This document shows, in pieces, positions 16,604-24,747 of a stretch of DNA of 41,089 bases. A program made the position numbers and the translations under genes. Under the pieces are notes generated by a model, which searched no databases, was not told where the DNA came from, and was given only the letters and a program-made list of their open reading frames with translations. Each line of letters opens with the position of its first letter. Positions within the stretch are counted from its first letter, which is position 1. Origin of the DNA: Paraclostridium benzoelyticum (GTDB taxonomy: Bacteria > Bacillota > Clostridia > Peptostreptococcales > Peptostreptococcaceae); NCBI RefSeq assembly GCF_001006285.1, contig NZ_LBBT01000219.1:1-41089 (forward strand). Direction: 5' to 3'.

Positions 16604-17485
16604 ATGAAGTATGTTGTTTTTGATATAGGTGGAACTAATATTAAATATAGTTTGATGAATAAAGATGGTGAAATGTTAGATTCTAATTTAGTTCCTACAC
16701 CTCATCAAGGAGAAGGAAAAACTTTGGAACTTTTAGTTGATATTATAAAAAATTATCAATTAGAAAATGAAATTGATGGAGTTGCTATGAGTGTACCTGG
16801 GGGAATAGATGATGATGGATATATACATTTCATGGGATCTGTATTTGATTTACAAGATCTGTATTTAAATAAATATATAAAGAAGCATACAGGACTTGAA
16901 TGTGTATACGATAATGATGTTAATTGTGTTGCTATGGCTGAAAAGTATAAAGGTAATGCGATGGATAATAAAAACTTTGTATGCATAACGATAGGAACTG
17001 GAATTGGTGGAGGTGTGTTTATCAACAACCAACTATATAGAGGACATAGAGGTATGGCTGGAGAGTTTGGAATAAATATATTAGAACACAGAAGGTCGGA
17101 ACTTCAAAGTTTAAACTATAAAACATTTAGTAGGCTCGGATCTACCTATAATTTGATTGATAGAGTTAATAAACTAAAAAAATTAAATTTAGATGGGAAA
17201 AAAGTATTTGAGCTAGCTGAAAGTGGAGATTTAGAAGTTCAAAAGGAAATAGAAGAGTTTTACTTTAGTTTAGCTGTAGGAATTTACAACATTGCTTACA
17301 GTTTCGCTCCAGAGAAGATTTTAATTGGAGGAGGAGTAAGTGTGAGGTCGGATTTAATAGAAAATGTTAAAAGAAACTTAGAATTATTAAATCCAGAAGT
17401 GATTGATATGGTAGATATTGATGTTTGTAAATTTCAAAATGACTCAGGTAAAATAGGAGCACTTTATAAATATTTAAATAGGTAG
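16604..17485 (+). CDS. ROK-family sugar kinase lacking the zinc motif
   Basis: Cytoplasmic sugar kinase of 293 aa with no DNA-binding domain, so an enzyme rather than a repressor. The ATP-binding motif DIGGTNIKYSL is at residues 7-17, the catalytic aspartate D105 lies in YDNDVN, and the GTGIGGGVF motif follows. The usual ROK zinc block (GH then CxCGxxGCxE) is absent: after GEFGINIL comes a stretch without cysteine. The start ATG at 16604 is 7 bases after GGAGGGGGA; an in-frame upstream ATG at 16556 has no Shine-Dalgarno site. Likely substrate is mannose or GlcNAc (or glucose) released by the locus enzymes. Similar ROK genes accompany N-glycan loci in streptococci. Confidence 0.85.
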   Translation: MKYVVFDIGGTNIKYSLMNKDGEMLDSNLVPTPHQGEGKTLELLVDIIKNYQLENEIDGVAMSVPGGIDDDGYIHFMGSVFDLQDLYLNKYIKKHTGLECVYDNDVNCVAMAEKYKGNAMDNKNFVCITIGTGIGGGVFINNQLYRGHRGMAGEFGINILEHRRSELQSLNYKTFSRLGSTYNLIDRVNKLKKLNLDGKKVFELAESGDLEVQKEIEEFYFSLAVGIYNIAYSFAPEKILIGGGVSVRSDLIENVKRNLELLNPEVIDMVDIDVCKFQNDSGKIGALYKYLNR

Positions 17486-17515
17486 TAAATATTTTATAAA
17501 TGGAAGGGGATCTAC

Positions 17516-20500
17516 ATGAAATATAAAAAGACTATTACATCAACTATTGTAGCGTTAAGTTTATTTGGATCAACACCTATAATAGGACATGCGCTTCTTG
17601 AATCAGATCAGAAAATTCAAGAAGAGACAGGGCAGCCATTTTCATCATATTGGTATCCAAAAGAACTTTTAGCATGGAGTCCAAATAATGACAAAGATGC
17701 TAAGTTTAACATTGGAACAGTTCCACTACAAGCAAGGACAAAAGGAGATGTTGTTAAAAATTCACAAAATGATGAAGTCAAGGTTATATCATTAGCTATA
17801 GCCAATAAAACAACCAGCTCTACTCCATCTCAAGGTAAAACTGAATTTGAAGGATACAATTTTAGCTACTGGCAATATATTGATACATTAGTGGCCTGGG
17901 GAGGGTCAGCAGGTGAAGGACTAATAGTTCCACCGAGTGCAGATATAATAGATTCAGCACATACAAATGGGGTTCCGGTTTTAGGTACTGTATTTTTCCC
18001 CCCAGAAGATTATGGAGGAAAATTCGAATGGATGCATGAATTTTTAGTTAAAGATAAAGATGGAAGTTTTCCAATGGCACATAAATTAGTAGAAGTGGCA
18101 CAATATTATAATTTTGATGGATGGTTTATAAATCAAGAAACTGGAAATAGGGGAGCAGATTATATAAATCCAGAACTTGCAGACTTAATGAAAGAGTTTT
18201 TAGAATATTTACAAAAGATAAAGCCAAAAAATATGGAAATCGTATGGTATGATTCTATGATTGATGATGGTAGAGTATTTTGGCAAAATAGGTTAAATCA
18301 ATATAATCAGAATTTTTTAGGTGAAAAGGGAAAAGAGTTATCTGATAGTATGTTTTTAAATTTTTGGTGGACTGAGGATAGATATTCAGTAGTAGATCCA
18401 AATAATGATGATAATAGACTTATATATAATGTAACAGGGAATGAGCTTAAAGAGTCTGGAGATTTAGCAAAAAAAATGGGAAGAGATAAATACGATTTGT
18501 ATGCAGGGGTTGATGTTCAAGCTAATGGATATAATACGCCTATAAAATGGAATTACTTATTCCCTAAAAATCAAGAAGCTAACACCTCTTTAGGATTATA
18601 CTGTCCATCTTGGACTTATGATTCATCAAAAACAGTAGATGAATTTTTACAAAAAGAAAGTAGGTTTTGGGTTAATGAAAAAGGAGATCCAAGAAGTCAG
18701 AGTAGTGAAGACTGGAAAGGTATTTCTAATAACATAGTTGAGAAAAGCCCAATAACACAGTTACCATTTGTAACTAACTTCTCTATGGGTAATGGTGAAT
18801 TTTTCAATGTCGATGGATTACAGGTATCAGAAAAGGACTGGAATCATAGAGGAATGATGGATATACTTCCTACGTACAGATGGATAATTGATAACAATAA
18901 AAATAATTTAACTGCTAATATTGATTATAAAAATGCTTATTATGGAGGCAATTCGATAGGTATAAATGGAAGTTTAGCAAATGGAGGAACAACTAAGGTC
19001 AAATTATTTGCAACTGATTTAGAGCTAACTAATAACAGTGAGGTTAGTATAAAGTACAAAGAAAGTGGAGGAAAGTCTAATATTAAATTAGAATTTGAAC
19101 TAGATAATGGTGAGCATAAAATAATTAACTTAGAATCTAAACAAAGTGGGGAATGGATAGATGCAAAAGCATCTCTAAGTCAATTCGAAAAGTCAAAAAT
19201 AAAAGAAATTTCTTTAATTATAGAAGGAAAAGAATCGTCTAGTTCATATCATTTAAATTTAGGGCAGGTAGCTATAAATAACAAAAATACTAAAGACAAA
19301 GTGTCTAAGATAAAAAATTTAAAAGTGGAAGAGTTTAAAGTAATAGATAATTATTATGGTAATGCAAGGCTAACTTGGGATAAATCAAAAAAGAATATTA
19401 GCCATTATGAAATATATTTAGAGCATAGTGATGGGCATAGAGAACTAGTAGGGTCTACACCAACCAATGCTTTTTATGTAAAAGATATTGAGAGAGACCT
19501 TCAATTAGATTCTAAATCTAATTTTATAGTTAAACCTATAAGTAATTTGTTTAAAAGTGAAGAAAAAAATGAAGCTAAAATTACTGTGAAATGGCCAGAT
19601 CTAGAAGCTCCAAAAGCTGACTTTGAAGTTAGCTCACCGATAGTTTTACCTGGGGAGTCTGTGAATTTTAAAGATAAATCTTTAGCAGGAGAAACTGTTA
19701 AGTGGAAAATAGAAGGACTAAATAAAAATGAAGAAGTAACAGGAAATGAAGTGAGTATAAAGTTTGATAAACCAGGAGTTTACTCTGTAACACAGATAGT
19801 ATCAAATCCAGCGGGAGATACTGTAAATAAAAAAGATGATTATATAGTTGTAAGTAGCCAAGCTAAAGATGGATTAAAGAATTTAGCTTTAAACAAAGAA
19901 GCAATTGCAAATGCAAAAACTAATGAAAATGAAGATGCTAAGTTTGCATTTGATGGTAAATTAAATAGTAAATGGTGTGCACTTGGAGAAAGTGGAAACT
20001 ATATACAAGTTGACTTAGGGAAAGAAAATATTATAAAACAATTAAGAATTAGTCATGCTGAAGCAGGTGGAGAAGCTAAAAGTATGAATACATCTCAGTA
20101 TAATATAGAAGTTAGTAATGATGGTCAAAGTTGGAGAAAAATAAAAGATGTTTCAAATAACTCAAGTTCAATATCTAATGATGACTTAAACTATGAATTA
20201 GCTAGGTACATAAAAGTTAATATAAATAAATCAGAACAAGGCTCTGGTGGAGCAACTAGGATTTACGAAATAGAAGCTTTGGGGTTAGATACTAATAAAA
20301 TAACTGTTATAGATAATAAAGAAACTTTAATTAACTTTATTAACAAAGTCAATGAATTAGAATATTTATATAAAGATTTAGGAACAAATGATGAAAATTT
20401 TGAAAAAATACTACACAGAGCTAAACAAATTATAGAAATAGTTGAAGTTGATAAAGAAGAAATATTAAAAGTAGAAAATGATTTAGAAGACGCTTTTAAT

Positions 20501-20518
20501 GAAATAAAGAGTATATAA
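17516..20518 (+). CDS. secreted GH85 endo-beta-N-acetylglucosaminidase
   Basis: Extracellular endoglycosidase of 1000 aa that cuts between the two core GlcNAc residues of N-glycans. A signal peptide spans about residues 1-26. The GH85 catalytic domain occupies roughly 40-470, with the substrate-assisted pair N206 and E208 in FDGWFINQE. Then follow a beta-sandwich region (about 470-590), an Fn3-like domain (about 600-695), a PKD-like domain (about 698-780), an F5/8 type C (CBM32-like) domain (about 786-923) and a helical tail of about 75 residues. No LPXTG or transmembrane anchor is seen, so it is released or held by its binding modules. It starts 30 bases after the kinase gene. It should supply the glycan that the transporter imports. 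Confidence 0.92.
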   Translation: MKYKKTITSTIVALSLFGSTPIIGHALLESDQKIQEETGQPFSSYWYPKELLAWSPNNDKDAKFNIGTVPLQARTKGDVVKNSQNDEVKVISLAIANKTTSSTPSQGKTEFEGYNFSYWQYIDTLVAWGGSAGEGLIVPPSADIIDSAHTNGVPVLGTVFFPPEDYGGKFEWMHEFLVKDKDGSFPMAHKLVEVAQYYNFDGWFINQETGNRGADYINPELADLMKEFLEYLQKIKPKNMEIVWYDSMIDDGRVFWQNRLNQYNQNFLGEKGKELSDSMFLNFWWTEDRYSVVDPNNDDNRLIYNVTGNELKESGDLAKKMGRDKYDLYAGVDVQANGYNTPIKWNYLFPKNQEANTSLGLYCPSWTYDSSKTVDEFLQKESRFWVNEKGDPRSQSSEDWKGISNNIVEKSPITQLPFVTNFSMGNGEFFNVDGLQVSEKDWNHRGMMDILPTYRWIIDNNKNNLTANIDYKNAYYGGNSIGINGSLANGGTTKVKLFATDLELTNNSEVSIKYKESGGKSNIKLEFELDNGEHKIINLESKQSGEWIDAKASLSQFEKSKIKEISLIIEGKESSSSYHLNLGQVAINNKNTKDKVSKIKNLKVEEFKVIDNYYGNARLTWDKSKKNISHYEIYLEHSDGHRELVGSTPTNAFYVKDIERDLQLDSKSNFIVKPISNLFKSEEKNEAKITVKWPDLEAPKADFEVSSPIVLPGESVNFKDKSLAGETVKWKIEGLNKNEEVTGNEVSIKFDKPGVYSVTQIVSNPAGDTVNKKDDYIVVSSQAKDGLKNLALNKEAIANAKTNENEDAKFAFDGKLNSKWCALGESGNYIQVDLGKENIIKQLRISHAEAGGEAKSMNTSQYNIEVSNDGQSWRKIKDVSNNSSSISNDDLNYELARYIKVNINKSEQGSGGATRIYEIEALGLDTNKITVIDNKETLINFINKVNELEYLYKDLGTNDENFEKILHRAKQIIEIVEVDKEEILKVENDLEDAFNEIKSI

Positions 20519-20528
20519 AATGAAATTG

Positions 20529-20555
20529 CAAGCTGATGTAAAACACATCAGCTTG
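20529..20555 (+). other. intra-operon hairpin after GH85
   Basis: CAAGCTGATGT (20529-20539) pairs perfectly with ACATCAGCTTG (20545-20555) around a 5-base loop. No T-run follows, and the GH31 start is 20 bases downstream. Likely a stabilising or partial-termination hairpin. Confidence 0.6.
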
Positions 20556-20575
20556 TAGAATATAAAGGAGAAAAA

Positions 20576-22945
20576 ATGTTTGGTAAAATATTAGATTACA
20601 ATATAAGAAACAATATTATAAATATACAATATGAAAAAATAGAAACAAGGGTAAGTATAGTAAATTCTAATATAATAAATTTTTTCGCACCGATATTTAG
20701 AAAAAAGCAAGCTTCATATGCTATAGAAAATTTAAAATTTGAAGATTGTGACTTTGAAGTGGTTGAGATAAATGACTACATACAAATCAAGACAAGTGAA
20801 CTGACTGTAAACATATATGATGAATTTAAGATAGATATATATAATAAACTAGGAGAATTACTATGTGAGGATTATAGAGGCAAAAGAGAGCCGTTTATAA
20901 AAAACTGTGCAGGAAGATTAGACATAGCAATTCAAGAAGGACATAAACCTAATGAGCATATGGACTTTAAAGTGTTTATGCCAAAGAAGCTAGAGGATGA
21001 TATGTATTTTTATGGATTTGGAGAAAAAACAGGGCATTTAAATAAAAAGAACTGCCATTATTTAAATTGGAATACAGATGATCCAAGCCCACATGGAGAA
21101 ACTTATGAGAAACTATATAAATCTATACCATTTTTTATAAATCTTAGAAAAGAAAATGCTTTTGGTATTTTCTTTGATAATACATTTGAAACTCATTTTG
21201 ATCTAGGTAAGGAAAATTCAAAATATTACTATTTTGCAGCTATAGATGGAAATATAGATTACTATTTTATATATGGACCATCGGTAAAAAATGTATTAAA
21301 AGGATATACTTACTTAACTGGAACTACACCGCTTCCTCAAATGTGGACGTTAGGATATCAGCAATGTAGATGGGCTTATTGTCCAGAAGAAAATGTTATG
21401 GAAATTTCAAAAAAATTTAGAGAAAAAGAAATTCCATGTGATTGCATATATTTGGATATAGAGTACATGAATGGATTTAGAGTATTTACATGGGACGATA
21501 AAAAATTCCCAAATCCTAAGAGAATGATAAAAAAACTAAATGAAGATGGATTTAAGCTAGTCACAATTATAGACCCAGGAGTAAAAGTTGATAAAGATTA
21601 TAAAATTTTTAATGAAGGACTTAAAAAAGGGTATTTTGCAACAAATAAAGATGGAATTGTACATACAGGATGGGTTTGGCCAGGACACTCTGTTTTCCCA
21701 GATTTTATAAATAAAGAAGTTAGAAATTGGTGGGCAGAAAATCAAAAAAATTTAACAGATATAGGGGTTTCTGGAATTTGGAATGATATGAATGAACCTG
21801 CAAATTTAGGGGTTGAATTGCCTTTAGATTTAAAGTTTAACAATGATGGAGAAATTGTAGAACATAAAGAAGTTCATAATGTGTATGGGCATATGATGGA
21901 TAAAGCTACTTATGAAGGAATCAAAAAAAGTACAAATAAGAGACCATTTGTAGTTACTAGAGCATGTTATGCAGGGACTCAAAAGTACTCAACTGCATGG
22001 ACTGGAGATAACCAAAGTACATGGGAACATTTAAGGATGAGCGTACCTATGCTTATGAATTTAGGGATTAGTGGTATGGCATTTTGTGGAACAGATGTAG
22101 GCGGATTTGGATATGATACTACTCCAGAGCTTTTAAGTAGATGGGTACAAGTTGGAACATTTACACCATTATTTAGAAATCACACAACTATATACTCTAG
22201 AGATCAAGAGCCTTGGGCATTTGATAAGACTACAGGAGAGATAAATAAAAAATATATCAAATTAAGATATAAATTAATTCCATATATCTATGATTTATTT
22301 AAAGAGTGTGAAGACAATGGACTTCCTATTATAAGACCTTTGCTACTTCATTATCAAAATGATATTGATACATATGAAATAAACGACCAATTCATGTTTG
22401 GTGAAAAAATTATGGTAGCTCCAATTTTAGAACAAGGTAAAAAAGCTAGAATGGTATATTTACCTAAAGGAAGCAATTGGGTTGATTATTGGAATAAAAA
22501 GAAACTTAAAGGAGGGCAATATATAATAAAAGAAACTCCTTTAGATGTGTGTCCTATATATATCAAGGAAGGCTCTATAATACCAAATTATCCAAGTATA
22601 AACTATATAGGAGAAAAGGAAATTGATGAACTCACTTTAGATATATATCCATACGAAAGTAATTTCAAGTATACTCACTATCAAGATAATGGGGAAGATT
22701 TTAAATACAAAGATGGAGAATATAACTTATATGAGTTTTGTATAAATTCAGGTGAGAATATAGAATTTAAAAGTTCAGTTTTAAATAATGGGTATGAAAA
22801 TACTTATAAAAGTTTAAAACTTATATTTAACGGAATAAAAGCTGAAAATGTATATCAAGGAGATAAAAGCATAGACTTTAAAATTTTAAATGAAAATACT
22901 ATTATAAAGGCTAAAAATTTAGATTTTAGCATAAAAATAATATAA
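20576..22945 (+). CDS. GH31 alpha-glucosidase family enzyme
   Basis: Retaining alpha-glycosidase of 789 aa, cytoplasmic (no signal peptide). The nucleophile is D404 in GIWNDMNEPA, the acid/base is D478 in WTGDNQSTW, and the family sequence CDCIYLDIEYM precedes them. The N-terminal beta domain covers about 1-250, the (beta/alpha)8 barrel about 250-590, and C-terminal beta domains the rest. The start ATG follows AAAGGAG. As the last gene of the glycan locus it could remove glucose caps from immature high-mannose glycans (glucosidase II-like), or act on other alpha-glucosides. The family is firm; the substrate is inferred from neighbours only. Confidence 0.92.
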   Translation: MFGKILDYNIRNNIINIQYEKIETRVSIVNSNIINFFAPIFRKKQASYAIENLKFEDCDFEVVEINDYIQIKTSELTVNIYDEFKIDIYNKLGELLCEDYRGKREPFIKNCAGRLDIAIQEGHKPNEHMDFKVFMPKKLEDDMYFYGFGEKTGHLNKKNCHYLNWNTDDPSPHGETYEKLYKSIPFFINLRKENAFGIFFDNTFETHFDLGKENSKYYYFAAIDGNIDYYFIYGPSVKNVLKGYTYLTGTTPLPQMWTLGYQQCRWAYCPEENVMEISKKFREKEIPCDCIYLDIEYMNGFRVFTWDDKKFPNPKRMIKKLNEDGFKLVTIIDPGVKVDKDYKIFNEGLKKGYFATNKDGIVHTGWVWPGHSVFPDFINKEVRNWWAENQKNLTDIGVSGIWNDMNEPANLGVELPLDLKFNNDGEIVEHKEVHNVYGHMMDKATYEGIKKSTNKRPFVVTRACYAGTQKYSTAWTGDNQSTWEHLRMSVPMLMNLGISGMAFCGTDVGGFGYDTTPELLSRWVQVGTFTPLFRNHTTIYSRDQEPWAFDKTTGEINKKYIKLRYKLIPYIYDLFKECEDNGLPIIRPLLLHYQNDIDTYEINDQFMFGEKIMVAPILEQGKKARMVYLPKGSNWVDYWNKKKLKGGQYIIKETPLDVCPIYIKEGSIIPNYPSINYIGEKEIDELTLDIYPYESNFKYTHYQDNGEDFKYKDGEYNLYEFCINSGENIEFKSSVLNNGYENTYKSLKLIFNGIKAENVYQGDKSIDFKILNENTIIKAKNLDFSIKII

Positions 22946-22946
22946 C

Positions 22947-22985
22947 AAATAAAGAGGTAATGAAAAATTACCTCTTATTTATTAC
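22947..22985 (+). terminator. terminator closing the glycan locus
   Basis: AGAGGTAAT pairs with ATTACCTCT, with further A/T pairs on both sides, around a short AAAA-type loop, followed by a T-rich tail. It separates GH31 from the GNAT gene. Confidence 0.75.
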
Positions 22986-23041
22986 ATGATTAAATAAAGT
23001 ATATTACAATTAATATTATAATAGTAAGGAGGTGAGAAAGA

Positions 23042-23560
23042 TTGGAATTAACGATAAGACCAGTTGAAGTTGAAGATTCAAAAGATATAAATGAAATAAG
23101 ACGAATGAAGGGCGTTATGGAAAATATGCTAGCAATAAGTAGCGAAAGGTTAGATAGAACAAAGAGGCATACTGAGAGCCTAGATTTAAATACACATATT
23201 CTCGTAGCTGAATTGAAAGAAAGTGAAAATAAAAAAGTAGTTGGAATTGTATCTTTGAACGTGAACTCATCGCCGAGATTAAGACATAGTGGTAGTTTAG
23301 GAATAAGTGTACACGCAGAGTATCAAAGTATGGGAATAGGAAAAAAATTAATGGAAGCGATATTAGATTTAGCAGATAATTGGCTTATGTTAACAAGAAT
23401 TGAATTGGGTGTATACCCAGATAATAATAAAGCTATAAATATGTATGGAAATTTTGGATTTAAAAAAGAAGGTATAAAAAAATACGCAGCTATAAAAAAT
23501 GGAATTTATGTAGATGAAATTATAATGGGTAGATATAATGAGAAAATAATTAAAAATTAA
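23042..23560 (+). CDS. GNAT-family N-acetyltransferase
   Basis: Acetyl-CoA-dependent acetyltransferase of 172 aa. Motif A with the pantetheine-binding signature is YQSMGIGKKLM, preceded by the strand LGISVH. The C-terminal motif NKAINMYGNFGFKKEG is typical of GNAT enzymes acting on small molecules or protein N-termini. The start is TTG at 23042, 5-6 bases after AAGGAGGTGAG. The next gene is 23 bases downstream, so the pair may be co-transcribed. The substrate cannot be told; nothing ties it to glycan use except position. Confidence 0.85.
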   Translation: MELTIRPVEVEDSKDINEIRRMKGVMENMLAISSERLDRTKRHTESLDLNTHILVAELKESENKKVVGIVSLNVNSSPRLRHSGSLGISVHAEYQSMGIGKKLMEAILDLADNWLMLTRIELGVYPDNNKAINMYGNFGFKKEGIKKYAAIKNGIYVDEIIMGRYNEKIIKN

Positions 23561-23583
23561 ATTAAAAAGTGTAGAGGTGATTT

Positions 23584-24555
23584 ATGGAAAAAAGGTTAGA
23601 CCTTTTGATAGACAACTATGAGTCATTGAAAAAAGTGAATGCATCATCTTGGATGGGCTTAATAATACATGGATGTGCACTTGAGTATACACTAAAAGAT
23701 AAAAAAATAAATACAAATCTAGTAAACGAGAGTATGGAAATTATAAGAGAAAACACCTCTATATTCTCTGACTTTAGAGGTAAAAGTTCAATAAACACGG
23801 CAATAATACTATCATTTCAAGCAAATCCCAAGTCTAGCTTCGATGAAATTTTAAATATCCATAAAAAGTTGAAATTAAATAAATTTTGCTCAGGAGATTG
23901 TTTAGCACTAGTATCAAATGTAATATTTGAAAATAAGAATAAAATAAATATAGATGAGTGTATAGAAAAAATGAGATATGTATACAAATCTATGATACAA
24001 AATCATCCATTTTCAATAGGTGTAGAAGAATACATGATAACATGTATAATTGCAATAAGCGCAAGGGACATTGAAGAGGAATTGAATAATATGGAAATAG
24101 CATATGAGTATTTAATGAAAAATGGGTTTCATAATCGTAGAACTCTTCAAAGTTTATCGCATGTTCTTTCTTTTAACAAAAACAAGGAAACACTTAATAG
24201 ATGTATAGAAATAAAAAAGGAATTAGAAAAAAATAAATGTAAGATTCATGAGTTTGGATATCCGCTAATAGGAGTTATGGCTCTTATAGATATAAAAGAT
24301 GTAAAACATTTAATAGAAAAAATTAAATATATATCAGATACTTTAAAAGAGCATCAAGGGTATGGAAACTTTATTTTAGGAGAAAGATACAGAAACATGA
24401 TTAGTGCAGTTATTGCATTATCTAAATATATTGATGATATAGAAATTAATAGTATAATAATGGATAAAATTATATCAAATATTAATCAAGCCATGAACAT
24501 AGCGACAAATGCAGCTACAACAAGTTCCATAGTTATATACAATTCATCTACATAG
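23584..24555 (+). CDS. DUF4003-like protein of unknown function
   Basis: Soluble protein of 323 aa, probably all-helical, with no signal peptide or membrane segment. The opening MEKRLDLLIDNYESLKK, the length and the repeated helical pattern resemble the DUF4003 family, which has no known function; this is recollection, not a search. It is in line with the GNAT gene upstream and is followed by a strong terminator, so the two may form a small unit. Cysteines (such as in CSGDCLA) are scattered and make no clear metal site. Confidence 0.6.
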   Translation: MEKRLDLLIDNYESLKKVNASSWMGLIIHGCALEYTLKDKKINTNLVNESMEIIRENTSIFSDFRGKSSINTAIILSFQANPKSSFDEILNIHKKLKLNKFCSGDCLALVSNVIFENKNKINIDECIEKMRYVYKSMIQNHPFSIGVEEYMITCIIAISARDIEEELNNMEIAYEYLMKNGFHNRRTLQSLSHVLSFNKNKETLNRCIEIKKELEKNKCKIHEFGYPLIGVMALIDIKDVKHLIEKIKYISDTLKEHQGYGNFILGERYRNMISAVIALSKYIDDIEINSIIMDKIISNINQAMNIATNAATTSSIVIYNSST

Positions 24556-24559
24556 CTAT

Positions 24560-24615
24560 AAAAATAAGAAAATAAACTTAAGAGAAACAATACTTAGGTT
24601 TATTTTCTTATTTTT
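24560..24615. terminator. long A/T-rich terminator, probably bidirectional
   Basis: A 23-base arm (24560-24582) pairs with 24593-24615 with a single G-T wobble, around a 10-base loop. One end is a run of A and the other a run of T, so it can act in both directions. It marks the border between the accessory region and the conserved housekeeping block. Confidence 0.85.
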
Positions 24616-24674
24616 ATGAATTTATTTTAAAACTTATAAAAGTATAAATGTGTTTTAAAGTATAAAAGATTATT

Positions 24675-24703
24675 TTAAAAGACAATAATAAATATGATAT
24701 AAT
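24675..24703 (+). promoter_or_regulatory. probable sigma-A promoter of the prmA operon
   Basis: TATAAT at 24698-24703, with a poor -35 (TTAAAA at 24675-24680) at 17 bases. Start of transcription is expected near 24710, about 38 bases before prmA. An independent promoter here fits separation from the usual dnaK-dnaJ operon. Confidence 0.5.
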
Positions 24704-24747
24704 AAAGTTTACGAAAAACAGGAATTTTAAAAGGAGCGTGTACATAA

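Noticed and set aside
22994..23022. Promoter before the GNAT gene (TATAAT at 23017-23022)
   Set aside because: There is no -35 at proper spacing, and the start of transcription would fall within the ribosome site.
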